64,000 nucleotides of DNA from Halopseudomonas sp002296055 (GCF_050876985.1 NZ_JBPAPP010000002.1); one strand, 5' to 3'. Numbered from the stretch's first letter, positions 1-9,239 are shown. Numbers and translations: made by a program. Notes: generated by a model not told the origin, from the letters alone.

Positions 1-324
1 CGCGCCGCAGCCCTGCACCAGCAATACCGCCGCGAGCTGCAACTGGCCCGCGCCAACCGCAGCGCCGAGCGCCTGATGGGCAATCTGGGCCACCAGACCC
101 GCGGCTTGCAGGCGCACATGGGCGACCTGGCCAGCTCACTGGAGCGCATTCGCCAGCGCCAAGACAACGCCAGCGACGTTGGCGCCGCTCTGCAGCAGCT
201 GCAGGATGAAGACGACGGCAGCGCCCTGGATCAACGCCTGCAACGCGCCGGTATCGCTACCGGCAAGACCGACGCCAACAGCGTGCTGGCCCGCCTGCGC
301 GGCAACAGCAGCGCCGGGGCGTAA
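1..324 (+). CDS. PspA/IM30-family protein, C-terminal part (cut by window edge)
   Basis: The frame is open from base 1, so the N-terminus lies outside the window. The visible 107 residues are charged and helical (ELQLARANRSAERLM, then SLERIRQRQ). They end with a segment of the form GSALDQRLQRAGI, followed by a short tail. Long coiled coil ending in an acidic stretch plus 'L..+L..AGI' is what I know from the short PspA/IM30 proteins (YjfJ type) of Pseudomonas, which coat the inner membrane under stress. The call rests on the C-terminus only; another coiled-coil protein is possible. A hairpin terminator follows directly. Confidence 0.6.
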   Translation, partial: RAAALHQQYRRELQLARANRSAERLMGNLGHQTRGLQAHMGDLASSLERIRQRQDNASDVGAALQQLQDEDDGSALDQRLQRAGIATGKTDANSVLARLRGNSSAGA

Positions 325-335
325 GACGGCGCGAC

Positions 336-371
336 AGGGGCGGCTGCGGTCGCCCCTTCCATAACTTTTTT
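336..371 (+). terminator. Rho-independent terminator after the PspA-like gene
   Basis: GC-rich inverted repeat (AGGGGCG at 336-342, CGCCCCT at 351-357) with an 8-base loop, then a T-rich stretch containing TTTTTT at 365-370. It lies 12 bases past the stop codon. Confidence 0.65.
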
Positions 372-453
372 ATTACACAGCCAACAATAAAGAATATTTA
401 ATCTATTCTTCAGCGGATGCCACAGTGGGCCCTCACCCAACCGGAGCCATCCC

Positions 454-1350
454 ATGAAGCCCCTTGCCCTGTTTGCCGCCCCTCTGCTACTCGCCTGCAG
501 CAGCCTGTTAAGCGCCGCACCGGCCGTCGACCAGTTGCGCCTGTCCGTGATCCCTACCGCCAGCTCCAGCGGCGCCGCCGAGGCCATGGTGGTCAGCGGT
601 GGGCGCTGGGGTACGCAGCGTCATCTGCTGCATGCGGCGGTACTGATAGAACATCCACAGGGGCGATTTCTGTTCGATACCGGCCTGGGTCATGAGACCG
701 CCGAGGCCTTCGCCCGCAACAATTGGCTCAACCGCAAGCTGCTCGCCTACGAGCACCTGAACCCCGCACGTGATCAGCTGGAAGCAGCGGGTTATCAGGC
801 CAGTGATATCGACTTTATTCTGCCCAGCCACCTGCACTGGGATCATCTGGGCGGCCTGCCGGACTTTCCCGGCTTGCCGGTGCTGATCCTGCCCGGCGCG
901 CTGGAAGAAGCAAAAACCCATGGCGAGCCGCCTGCCTTTCTCGCCGAGCAGCTGGAAGGCGAGCGCGAGTGGCGACAGATAACGCTAGATGACGTGCCTT
1001 ACCAAGGCTTTGAGCGCAGCCTCGATCTATTTGGCGATGGACAGATAGTGCTGGTGGACCTGAGCGGTCACACCGCCGGGCAGGTCGGTCTGTTCGTCAA
1101 CCTGCCGTCCGGTAAGCGCCTGTTCCTGATTGGCGATACCAGCTGGACCGAGCGCGGCGTTGAGCAGAACAAGCCACGCCCGGTGTTCGTGCAGTGGATA
1201 TCCCATGTCGACAGCGACCGTGAACGCAACAGTGAACAACTCAAGCGTATCCACGAGCTGCACCAGCGGGACCCGGAACTGCTGATCGTGCCCGCACACG
1301 ATGAAGTGGTGGCCGCAGGTCTGGCGCATTTCCCCAACTTTGAGGAGTAA
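454..1350 (+). CDS. Secreted metallo-beta-lactamase-fold hydrolase
   Basis: A 298-residue protein with an N-terminal signal peptide (about residues 1-22, ending LLSAA). The metallo-beta-lactamase metal-binding motif is present as HLHWDH (126-131). Further ligands are at H206 (SGHTAGQ), D228 (IGDTSW) and H282 (VPAHD). The layout resembles the lactonase-like branch of the fold, but the substrate cannot be read from sequence. The signal peptide, with a possible lipobox-like LLACS near residue 15, implies periplasmic or membrane-attached action. A LysR gene starts 2 bases past the stop on the same strand, so the two are probably co-transcribed. Confidence 0.82.
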   Translation: MKPLALFAAPLLLACSSLLSAAPAVDQLRLSVIPTASSSGAAEAMVVSGGRWGTQRHLLHAAVLIEHPQGRFLFDTGLGHETAEAFARNNWLNRKLLAYEHLNPARDQLEAAGYQASDIDFILPSHLHWDHLGGLPDFPGLPVLILPGALEEAKTHGEPPAFLAEQLEGEREWRQITLDDVPYQGFERSLDLFGDGQIVLVDLSGHTAGQVGLFVNLPSGKRLFLIGDTSWTERGVEQNKPRPVFVQWISHVDSDRERNSEQLKRIHELHQRDPELLIVPAHDEVVAAGLAHFPNFEE

Positions 1351-1352
1351 CC

Positions 1353-2168
1353 ATGGACCTGCGCAGCCTGCGCTACTTCTGCGCCGCCGCTGAAGCGGGC
1401 AGCCTGACCGCAGCCGCCGAACGCTGCCACGTCGCCCAGCCGTCCATCTCCAACGCCGTTGCCCAACTGGAGCAGGAGTTTGCCCTGCGCCTGTTCAGTC
1501 GCAGCAAGAAGGGCGTCACTCTGACGCCCGAGGGCGAAGCCTTCTATCAGGAAGCAGCGCGTCTGCTCGGCAACGCCGGCGAGATGGAACAACGCTTCAA
1601 GCGCGTAGAGCGCCCAAGGCTGTCGGTCGGCATCGACTCCAGCCTGGCCAGCCGCGACAGCGGCTACCTGCTGCAACTGACTGCAGGCAGACTGCAGGAC
1701 TATCGCCTGCACGTACGCACCCAGCCGACGCAACCGGCAGACCTGTGGCTACTGAGTGAGCGGCAGGTGCCGGACGGCTATCACTTTATCGCGCTGCTGG
1801 AACAGGAATACCGGCTACTGCTGCCGCGCGGCTGGTCGCTCAACCAGCCCCTTGAGCTGGAACAGGCCATCCGCTATCCCTGGATCGACCGCCTCGACTG
1901 CGAGCTGCGCGCAGCCTTTCTGGAGCGCCTGCCAGCCCTCGCCGAGCACGCCAGTATTCAGGTGGATACCGAAGACCTGGCCCTGAGTCTGGTGCAGCAC
2001 CGTCAGGGGGCAACGGTCATGGCCGTCAGCGACGACATCGACTTGCTGAGCCCCGCCATTGATAGCCACTCCCTGAAGGGGCTGGTGCCCGAGACGCTGC
2101 GCCAGCGCCAGCTGGGCCTCGCCTGCCGGGCCGAACTCAAGGACAGCGTCATGACGGCATTTGGCTGA
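1353..2168 (+). CDS. LysR-family transcriptional regulator
   Basis: 271 residues. The N-terminal winged helix-turn-helix is typical of LysR (LRSLRYFCAAAEAGS, then AAAERCHVAQPSISNAV, about residues 3-35). A periplasmic-binding-like effector domain begins near residue 88 (LSVGIDSSLA). The protein is somewhat shorter than the usual 290-310 residues, with a compact effector domain. The start ATG lies just past the stop of the hydrolase gene, and its Shine-Dalgarno (GAGGAG) sits inside that gene's end, which suggests translational coupling. LysR genes are more often divergent from their target, so the target may be elsewhere or the operon may be autoregulated. The effector is unknown. Confidence 0.87.
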   Translation: MDLRSLRYFCAAAEAGSLTAAAERCHVAQPSISNAVAQLEQEFALRLFSRSKKGVTLTPEGEAFYQEAARLLGNAGEMEQRFKRVERPRLSVGIDSSLASRDSGYLLQLTAGRLQDYRLHVRTQPTQPADLWLLSERQVPDGYHFIALLEQEYRLLLPRGWSLNQPLELEQAIRYPWIDRLDCELRAAFLERLPALAEHASIQVDTEDLALSLVQHRQGATVMAVSDDIDLLSPAIDSHSLKGLVPETLRQRQLGLACRAELKDSVMTAFG

Positions 2169-2210
2169 GCGCCCCTTCCCGCACCGCAGTAGCTGACCTA
2201 CACTCGTCTG

Positions 2211-3014
2211 ATGACGCTCAAACCTGACGCTGACCCGCTGTATCAGGCCGCCCGCCAGCGCGTGCGCCGCGCCCTGTTGCCAATAATCGACGGCACTCCA
2301 CCCGACGCTGACACCGTGCACCAGCTACGCGTGTGCTGCAAACGTCTGCGTGCCCTGCTGCAGCTCTATCGTCCATACAGTGGCCGTCAACGTCTGCGCC
2401 AGCTGGATCAGCAGATTCGGCTGATTGCCAAATCCCTGGCCGGACGCCGCGACCTGCACGTGCAGCAGCAGTTGATCAGCCAACTGGCCCGTGAACTCGA
2501 ACGCCCCCTGAGCCCGGCGCTAAATAGTCAGTTGCTGCTCTCATCAAGCAATCACGGCGTGAGCGCAGAGAACAACGAGCGCATCATCGCAGCCTTTGCG
2601 GCTGTCCTGGGCGACTGGCCACACTGCGATAGCGGCAGGCGCGACGACTGGGCAGCAGGTCTGACACGCACCCGAAAACGTGCACGCTCACTGGCGCGCC
2701 GCGCTTGTATTAGTGATCAGGACGCACTCTTTCATCGCTGCCGTAAATGGACCAAGTATTACCTCTACCAGCTGGAGCAGTTGCACGACAGCAGACTGCC
2801 CGCGAGCAGCGAGATGCAGGCGCTGGCTCGGCTAGGTGAACAGCTGGGCCAGCTGCAAGACTTGTGCAACCTGGAGGCGCAGCTACAAACACTGGCACCG
2901 GACCAGGAAAGCGAGGCGCTTGCCGAGCGGCTGGAAAAGCGCAAAGGTCACTGCAAGCGGCGTATCATCCGCTTGTTCATCAAGATCTACGGCAGGCGTC
3001 ACCTGGACGTCTGA
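2211..3014 (+). CDS. CHAD-domain protein
   Basis: 267 residues of mostly basic alpha-helix. The CHAD signature with conserved histidine and arginines is near residues 36-50 (VHQLRVCCKRLRALL), and a second basic helical repeat with RKWTKYYLY is in the C-terminal half. CHAD domains are known to bind polyphosphate and often accompany polyphosphate or phosphate metabolism genes. No such gene is adjacent here; the neighbours are a LysR regulator and a metallopeptidase. No signal peptide, so cytoplasmic. The stop is 21 bases before the next gene, so an operon with it is possible. Confidence 0.8.
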   Translation: MTLKPDADPLYQAARQRVRRALLPIIDGTPPDADTVHQLRVCCKRLRALLQLYRPYSGRQRLRQLDQQIRLIAKSLAGRRDLHVQQQLISQLARELERPLSPALNSQLLLSSSNHGVSAENNERIIAAFAAVLGDWPHCDSGRRDDWAAGLTRTRKRARSLARRACISDQDALFHRCRKWTKYYLYQLEQLHDSRLPASSEMQALARLGEQLGQLQDLCNLEAQLQTLAPDQESEALAERLEKRKGHCKRRIIRLFIKIYGRRHLDV

Positions 3015-3035
3015 CAGTGCAAGGAGAGAAGTTAC

Positions 3036-3932
3036 ATGGACTGGCGAGGCAGACGGCGCAGCAGCAATATCGAGGATCGTCGCGGTGACAACACCGCCAG
3101 TGCCGGCGTTGGCGGTGCTCTGTTACTGCGCTTTATTCCCATGCTGCTGGGTACACGCACCGGGCGCTGGATTCTGGGTATCGGCGTGCTGGCAGTACTG
3201 GGCGGCAAGATGCTCGGTATCGACTTGCTGCCGATGCTGCTAGGCGGCGGACAAACCGTCACCCAGCAGCAACGCCCACTGTCACCGGCCGAACAGGAGC
3301 TGAGCGAGTTTGTCAGCGTGGTGCTGGCCGACACCGAAACCACCTGGCATCAGATATTCCAGAGCATCGGTCGGCAGTATCAGGAACCCACCCTGGTGCT
3401 GTTCTCCAACCGTGTGCAGTCAGCTTGTGGCACCGCCAGCTCCGCAGTCGGCCCCTTCTACTGCCCCGGCGACCAGCAGGTGTATCTGGACCTGTCCTTT
3501 TTCAATGACATGAAACAGCAGCTCGGCGCCCCCGGGGACTTTGCCCAGGCCTACGTGGTGGCCCACGAGGTCGGCCACCATGTGCAAACGCTGCTGGGTA
3601 TCAGCCAGAAGGTGCGTCAGGCCGGCGCCGGCCGCAGTCAGGCTGAGGTCAACGCACTGTCGGTACGCCAGGAACTGCAGGCAGACTGCTTTGCCGGGCT
3701 TTGGGGCCACGCTGCCAATACCCAGCGGCAGATGCTCGACCCCGACGATCTGGACGAGGCCCTTACCGCCGCCAGCGCAATCGGTGATGACCGTCTGCAG
3801 CGCCGCGCCGGGCAGGATGTGGTGCCCGACAGCTTTACCCACGGCACCTCGGCGCAGCGGGTAAAGTGGTTCAAGCGCGGCTTTGAGTCTGGCGATATCG
3901 GCGCCTGCGACACCTTCGCCGGGCCGCTCTGA
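3036..3932 (+). CDS. ypfJ: YpfJ-type neutral zinc metallopeptidase, membrane-anchored
   Basis: 298 residues. The N-terminus is MDWRGRRRSSNIEDRRG, characteristic of this family, followed by a hydrophobic segment (about 28-70). The catalytic zinc motif is HEVGH (177-181), and ELQADCFAG supplies the third-ligand region about 40 residues later. A conserved YCPGDQQVYLDL segment precedes the active site. The family is known as 'neutral zinc metallopeptidase'; its physiological substrate is not established. RBS AAGGAG lies 11 bases upstream. The stop codon abuts the stop of the convergent EamA gene with no intergenic DNA. Confidence 0.88.
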   Translation: MDWRGRRRSSNIEDRRGDNTASAGVGGALLLRFIPMLLGTRTGRWILGIGVLAVLGGKMLGIDLLPMLLGGGQTVTQQQRPLSPAEQELSEFVSVVLADTETTWHQIFQSIGRQYQEPTLVLFSNRVQSACGTASSAVGPFYCPGDQQVYLDLSFFNDMKQQLGAPGDFAQAYVVAHEVGHHVQTLLGISQKVRQAGAGRSQAEVNALSVRQELQADCFAGLWGHAANTQRQMLDPDDLDEALTAASAIGDDRLQRRAGQDVVPDSFTHGTSAQRVKWFKRGFESGDIGACDTFAGPL

Positions 3933-4808
3933 TCAGCTCTGTGCCGGCCGCGCGAACCAGTGCGGCCAGCGCGCGTTGACCCAGAGAGACAGGCCAAGCA
4001 CCGCCGAGCCAGCAGCCAGACGCAGCAAGTCCGCCTCACGGTTCCAGATCAGCAAGTTGACCAAAAGGCCCGCCGGCACCAGCGCGTTGTTCATAATGCC
4101 AAGGGTTCCGGCATCCACCTGCGCGGCGCCGCGATTCCAGAACAGAAAGCCCAGCCCCGACGCCACCAGCCCCAACCAAGCCAGCACCGACCACTGCAGC
4201 GTGGTGTGCGGCAGCCGTTCCGGGTTGCCCAGCAGTAGCCAGGCCGGCAGCATCACCATCAGTGCGCCGATGAAAAACAAGCCGAAGCCGCGCCACTGCT
4301 GGGTCGAGGTTAGCTCATAACGACGCACCAGATGGGCGTAGCCGACCTGCCCGGCGGCGAAGGTGAAGTTGGCCAGCTGCAGAATCAAAAAGCCGCGAAT
4401 AAAGCTGTCGCTCAAACCGTCGTAGCGGATGATGCCCGCGCCCACCACCGCAATGGCGGCAGCCACCAGTGGGCCGCTGCTGAAGCGGCGGTTCAGCAGA
4501 TCATCAATGAGCGCCACATGCAGGGGCGTGAAGATGGTGAAGAGCAGCACCTCGGGCACCGAGATGTACTCGAAGGACTGGTACAGACAGATGTAGGTAA
4601 CGCCAAACTGCAAAGCCCCCACCACCAGCAGCCCCGGCACCACCGGGCGCGGCAGCAGACGCAGGCGCAGCAGCGGCAAAAACAGCAGGCCGGCCAGCAG
4701 CGCGCGGGTCAGCACGGCAAAATAGCTGTCTACCTGCCCGGCCAGATACTCGCCGATCAGACTGAATGACACCGCCCACAACAGGGTTACCGCAACCAGA
4801 TAAGGCAT
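3933..4808 (-). CDS. EamA/DMT-family inner-membrane transporter
   Basis: 291 residues with about ten hydrophobic segments arranged as two EamA repeats. The first begins at the N-terminus (VTLLWAVSFSLIGEYLAG) and the second near residue 150. This is the drug/metabolite transporter fold known for small-metabolite or amino-acid export; the substrate is unknown. The gene is convergent with the metallopeptidase gene, and the two stop codons together form the palindrome TGATCA. It starts 42 bases from the end of the RND operon on the same strand, so it could be read by transcription from that operon. Confidence 0.87.
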   Translation of the reverse strand: MPYLVAVTLLWAVSFSLIGEYLAGQVDSYFAVLTRALLAGLLFLPLLRLRLLPRPVVPGLLVVGALQFGVTYICLYQSFEYISVPEVLLFTIFTPLHVALIDDLLNRRFSSGPLVAAAIAVVGAGIIRYDGLSDSFIRGFLILQLANFTFAAGQVGYAHLVRRYELTSTQQWRGFGLFFIGALMVMLPAWLLLGNPERLPHTTLQWSVLAWLGLVASGLGFLFWNRGAAQVDAGTLGIMNNALVPAGLLVNLLIWNREADLLRLAAGSAVLGLSLWVNARWPHWFARPAQS

Positions 4809-4850
4809 CTCGACTCCAACCAGGTCAGATGGGCGGCGAGTATACCCGTT

Positions 4851-7800
4851 TCAGCTCGCCGCGCCCTCCGGCTGACGCTTGGCGCGCCAACTCAGCACCG
4901 TGTACAGCATCACTGGCAGCAAGGTCAGGGTCACCAGAGTCGCGCCCAGAATACCTGCCATCACGATCACCCCAACGCCGCGATACAGCTCAGTACCGGC
5001 GCCCGGCAAAAACACCAGCGGTGCGATCCCGCACAGGGTGGTCAGGGTCGAAATGGCGATTGGCCGCAGACGTGCCTCTACTGCCTCCCGAACCGCTTCT
5101 ATCGGCGTCATGCCTTGGTGGTCCAGATTATCGATCGAGCGATCCACAATCAGGATCGGGTTATTCACCACCGTGCCCATCAGAATCAGAAAACCCAGCA
5201 TGGTGATCATGTCCAAAGGCTGACTGAAGCCGCCCATACCCAACGCTGCGAACACCCCACCTGCCAGATTCAGCAGCGCCAACCCGGCCAGGCCGCCGGC
5301 CATACCCAGCGGGATGCTGATCATGATCAGCAGCGGATAGCCCCAATGACGGAAGATGGCCACCAGCAGCAAAAAGACAATCAACAGCGCCGCCAGGTAG
5401 TTGCTGCTCAGCGAGTCGCGGGTGGCATCCAACTGGTCCGCGGCACCCGAAATGGACAGGTTGACTCCCAGTGGCACCTGGCCCTGGGCGCGCAGATACT
5501 CCACCAGTTCAGTACGCACCTGCTCCACACCAGCCTCCAGCGGCACTGAACGAGGCGGGATGATATTCAGCGTCAGCGTGCGTCGGCCGTCGACCCGCCG
5601 CACCATGCTGGTGTCTACCTCTTCCTCGATACGCGCCAGCGACGATAACGGCAGCACCTGGCCGCTCGGCGTATACAGCGTCAAACCGCGCAGGGTTTGC
5701 AGATCGGGCTGCATAGCCATGGCGTTGTAGAAGTAGATATCAACCTTGTCGTCATCCTGAAAGTACTCGCCCACGTAGCTGCCATCGGTCAGGGCCGCCA
5801 CCGAGAAGCCGATACTGTCGGCGTCCAGCCCCAGCTCGGCAGCGCGCTCCCAATCCGGGTACACCTGCAGCAGCGGCTGCGCCAGGCTCAGACTGGAAGG
5901 GGCGGACTGGATGGACGGGTCTTCGAAAATCTCGCCGGCACGGTCGTAGGCCAGACGCGCCACATCGTAGAGTGTGGCCAGATCAGGGCCGGAGATATCC
6001 AGGTTAATGCTACGGGTACCGCCATCGTTGCTGCTGATAATAGAGCCACGGGTGGCAAAGGCCCGCATCCCCGGATAGCTCCGGTAATGCTCGACCAACG
6101 CCGCCATCAACGCATCGATGTCGGCTGGATCTCTTGGCACCACCACGGTCCATAATCCCTCGGTGGACACGTTCATCATCAGCATGGAAATGGCCGGTAC
6201 CGGGCTGTCGCCATCCTGGTAGGCATCGGCCTGGGTCTCGGTGTAGGGCAAGAAATGCGCCTGCACCTGGTCCGCAATTTTTTGCATGCTGGCCAGGTTG
6301 TAGCCGGGCGGCGCATTCATCATGGCAAAGGTCTTGGCTTCTTCACCTTCGGGCAGGTATTCGGCCGGCGGCGTAAGGGTCAGAACGATGAACAGGCTGC
6401 CGCCGACCACGGCCAAGGCGCACAGCAGCCGTCGACGAGCGGTGGCCAGCAGCCAGCCGACCATATCGGCGCAGCGCCCGGCCAACCTGCCGTTACCACT
6501 GGCCTGTTCCAGCTCGCCGCCACGCAGCCGGGCACAGGCAGCCGGCACGGCGGTAATGGCCACCAGCATGGACACCAGAATCGCCGAGGTAATGGCGATG
6601 GCAATGTCTGAATACAGCTGGCCGGCCTCCTCCTGGATAAACATCACCGGCAGAAACACCATCACAGTGGTCAGGGTAGAGGCCAGGATGGCGGGCCAAA
6701 CCTTGCTTACCCCTGCCACAGCCGCGCGCAGCCGGTCCATACCGCGCCGCCGCTCCAGCTCGATGCTCTCAAGCACCACAATGCTGTTATCCAGGGTCAT
6801 GCCGATGGCAAAGGCCACCCCGGCCAGCGAGATGACGTTGATGGTGCGTCCGGTCAGCATCAAGCCAAGAAAAGCGGCAATGGTACAAACCGGAATGCCC
6901 AGCACGCCGATCAGCGTGACGCGCCACGAGCGCAGAAACAGATACATGATCAACGAGGCCAGCAGTGCGCCCAGGATCAGGTTCTTCCAGACGTTGAACA
7001 CCGAGTCGCGTACATAGACCACATCGTCGGAATTGAGCTTAATCTGCATGCCCTGCGGATTCAGCAGCTCCTGGTTGAGCAGTTCCATTTCCGCCAGCAT
7101 GGCGTCCTTGATGGCGATCACATTGGAGCCACTCTCGCGGCGCACCGCCAGGCTGATCACCGGTGCACCGTTAACGTAGGCGCGCTGACCGATGCGCGCG
7201 TGGTCCAGGGTGACGTCGGCCAGGTCCTGCAGACGTATCAGGCTGTCGCCGCGCCGGTCGACCACCAGTTGACGCACCTCGTCCAGGCTCTCGAAACGGC
7301 CCACGGTACGCAGCAGAAAGCGGCGCTTGCCGCTATCAATCTCGCCACCGGAGATATCACGGTTGCGCGCCCGCAGGGCATCACGCACCCGCGCCGGGGT
7401 CAGCCCGTGCAGCGCAAGGCGCTCGGGATACAGACGCACCTGCACCTGCCGCGCCGCGCCGCCGCGCACATCAACCTGCGCGACGCCATTAACCGCAGAC
7501 AACCGAGGCCGCACGTTGTCTTCGATGTAGTCGCGCAACATATCCATATCCAGATTGCGCGGGTTGCCGTCCAACGGCGAGATCGCCATGTGCATAAAGG
7601 CATTGGCAGAAAACGAGGTGGCGTTGACCGAGGGCTGGTCGACATTCTCGGGGTAACCCGACACTTGGGTCAGCGCGTTATTGACGCGAATCAGCGTTTC
7701 GTTGAGGTCCACACCGAAGGGAAAGTCCAGCTCAATCTCGGCCCAGCCGGTGCCTGCAACCGAGCTGATGCGCTCCAGGTTGGGCAGGTTGCGCAGGAAC

Positions 7801-8000
7801 TCCTCCTGCTCGACCAGAATCTCCTTCTCGATATCCTGCGGCGTAGCCCCTGGCCATTCGGTTTCGACCGTGATGGTGCGGGTTTCCAGGTCGGGGATCA
7901 TCTGCACCGGAATCCGCAGCGCTGCCATGGTGCCCAATACACACAAAATCAGCAGCGCCACGGTGACCAGAATGCCGTGGCGGGTGATGGCCTGGAACAT
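4851..8000 (-). CDS. RND efflux transporter, inner-membrane permease
   Basis: 1049 residues, the normal length for AcrB/HAE1-like permeases. One N-terminal transmembrane segment is followed by a large periplasmic loop, a block of membrane segments (about 335-480), a second loop and a C-terminal membrane block. The TM4 proton-relay region reads FAIGMTLDNSIVV, keeping one aspartate. N-terminal motifs RIPVQMIPDLETRTI and WPGATPQDIEKEI are typical of the family. The start is one base past the stop of the membrane fusion partner. No outer-membrane channel gene is present, so the pump probably uses a shared TolC-like protein. The substrate cannot be assigned. Confidence 0.93.
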   Translation of the reverse strand: MFQAITRHGILVTVALLILCVLGTMAALRIPVQMIPDLETRTITVETEWPGATPQDIEKEILVEQEEFLRNLPNLERISSVAGTGWAEIELDFPFGVDLNETLIRVNNALTQVSGYPENVDQPSVNATSFSANAFMHMAISPLDGNPRNLDMDMLRDYIEDNVRPRLSAVNGVAQVDVRGGAARQVQVRLYPERLALHGLTPARVRDALRARNRDISGGEIDSGKRRFLLRTVGRFESLDEVRQLVVDRRGDSLIRLQDLADVTLDHARIGQRAYVNGAPVISLAVRRESGSNVIAIKDAMLAEMELLNQELLNPQGMQIKLNSDDVVYVRDSVFNVWKNLILGALLASLIMYLFLRSWRVTLIGVLGIPVCTIAAFLGLMLTGRTINVISLAGVAFAIGMTLDNSIVVLESIELERRRGMDRLRAAVAGVSKVWPAILASTLTTVMVFLPVMFIQEEAGQLYSDIAIAITSAILVSMLVAITAVPAACARLRGGELEQASGNGRLAGRCADMVGWLLATARRRLLCALAVVGGSLFIVLTLTPPAEYLPEGEEAKTFAMMNAPPGYNLASMQKIADQVQAHFLPYTETQADAYQDGDSPVPAISMLMMNVSTEGLWTVVVPRDPADIDALMAALVEHYRSYPGMRAFATRGSIISSNDGGTRSINLDISGPDLATLYDVARLAYDRAGEIFEDPSIQSAPSSLSLAQPLLQVYPDWERAAELGLDADSIGFSVAALTDGSYVGEYFQDDDKVDIYFYNAMAMQPDLQTLRGLTLYTPSGQVLPLSSLARIEEEVDTSMVRRVDGRRTLTLNIIPPRSVPLEAGVEQVRTELVEYLRAQGQVPLGVNLSISGAADQLDATRDSLSSNYLAALLIVFLLLVAIFRHWGYPLLIMISIPLGMAGGLAGLALLNLAGGVFAALGMGGFSQPLDMITMLGFLILMGTVVNNPILIVDRSIDNLDHQGMTPIEAVREAVEARLRPIAISTLTTLCGIAPLVFLPGAGTELYRGVGVIVMAGILGATLVTLTLLPVMLYTVLSWRAKRQPEGAAS

Positions 8001-8001
8001 A

Positions 8002-9069
8002 TCAGTTGGCCTCTTGGTTCAGCACATTGAGCAACTGCCCTTCGCGCAGGCTCTCGTTGCCCTCAACCACTACCTGCTCGCCGGCCTGCAGCCCCTCACG
8101 CAGCTCGATCAGCCCATCAAAGGCCAGACCGGGCACCACCTGCTGCTCGCGGGCACGCCATTGGCCTTGCTCGTTGACCACCCGCCAGACCGCGACACGG
8201 CCATCGGCGTGGCGCAGCAAGGCATCGCGCGACACCGCCACACCCTGCTGCTCCTGATCCAGCAGCAGATCGCCCTGAACTGACATACCCGGGATCAGGC
8301 CCGGAATATCATCCGGTAACTCGATACGCAGCAAAAACGTCCGGGCCTGCTGGCTGCTCAACGGGATACGGGCCGACACCGGCAGGGCAAAACGCTGGCC
8401 CGGGTGCCCCTCAAACTGCAGCTCAACCTGGCTGCCGGACTGAACGCGAGCGTAATAGCGTTGCGGTACCTGCAAATCGGCGCGCAACTGTTGCAGCGTC
8501 ATCAGCTCCAGCACACCAGTACCGGGCTGCACCCATTCGCCCAGCTCGGTCAGGCGGCGGCTGATCACGCCGCTGAACGGGGCCTGCAACTGGTGGCGGC
8601 GCACTTCGGCTTCACGCCGCTGCAGATTGGCACGTGCGCCGGCCAGCGCTGCATCCGCCTGCGCCACGGCGGCTTCCAGACTACGCACCTCACTGGCGGC
8701 AATACTGCGGCGCTCAATCAGGGTGCGCGCCTCGCCCAAGCGGCGGCGAGTGTCTTCCAGCGTGCTATTCAGACGCGCCACTTCGGCACGTTCGCGATCC
8801 AGATCACGCTGCGCCAGTTCATCATCCAGCGCCAGCAGGAGCGTGCCCTGCTCAACCTGCTGCCCCTCTTCAACCGGCAGGCTGGCGACGCGCCCCTCCA
8901 CTTCCGCCGACAAGGTAGCCACCCGCGCCGTGGTGACGCTACCGCTCACTGGCACCATCTCCACCAAGGGCTGCAGAGAGGAGGTCGTAATCCGCACCGG
9001 CACGGCGGTTTCCGCAGATGCCAGAGAAGTCAGAAACACAAGGGACACAACAAAGACGGTGCGCAGCAC
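8002..9069 (-). CDS. RND efflux periplasmic adaptor (membrane fusion protein)
   Basis: About 355 residues. I place the start at the GTG at 9069. It gives a clean signal peptide (VLRTVFVVSLVFLTSLASA) and has a strong AGGAGG 8 bases upstream; longer in-frame starts up to 9174 would add an unrelated leader. The order is a lipoyl/hairpin region (SAEVEGRVASLPVEEGQQVEQG), a helical coiled coil (EVARLNSTLEDTRRRLGEARTLIERR), then a beta-barrel and membrane-proximal domain. It links the permease encoded downstream to an outer-membrane channel. It shares its upstream region with the divergent ohr gene. Confidence 0.9.
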   Translation of the reverse strand: MLRTVFVVSLVFLTSLASAETAVPVRITTSSLQPLVEMVPVSGSVTTARVATLSAEVEGRVASLPVEEGQQVEQGTLLLALDDELAQRDLDRERAEVARLNSTLEDTRRRLGEARTLIERRSIAASEVRSLEAAVAQADAALAGARANLQRREAEVRRHQLQAPFSGVISRRLTELGEWVQPGTGVLELMTLQQLRADLQVPQRYYARVQSGSQVELQFEGHPGQRFALPVSARIPLSSQQARTFLLRIELPDDIPGLIPGMSVQGDLLLDQEQQGVAVSRDALLRHADGRVAVWRVVNEQGQWRAREQQVVPGLAFDGLIELREGLQAGEQVVVEGNESLREGQLLNVLNQEAN

Positions 9070-9186
9070 GGAAGTAGCCTCCTGCAACTTCAAGGGGGCC
9101 GACAGCATGCCAGAAATCCGCGCATTCAGACAGATTAAGCGTAATGAGAATGTTTCACGATATAGCGAAGGCACACAGCGAATAAT

Positions 9187-9239
9187 ATTGCGCGCAATCT
9201 AGTTTGTGCTATGCTGCCAAACAAGATTGCACGCAATCT
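9187..9239 (+). promoter_or_regulatory. ohr promoter with two palindromic operators (likely OhrR boxes)
   Basis: A perfect 12-base palindrome ATTGCGCGCAAT lies at 9187-9198, and a second copy of the same motif, AGATTGC-AC-GCAATCT, at 9224-9239. Between them is an extended -10 (TG at 9207-9208, TATGCT at 9210-9215). A TTGCGC at 9188-9193 gives a 16-base spacer as the -35. One site therefore overlaps the -35 and the other the expected start point, a layout fit for repression. Binding by OhrR is inferred from the downstream gene; no ohrR gene lies in the window. Confidence 0.65.
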
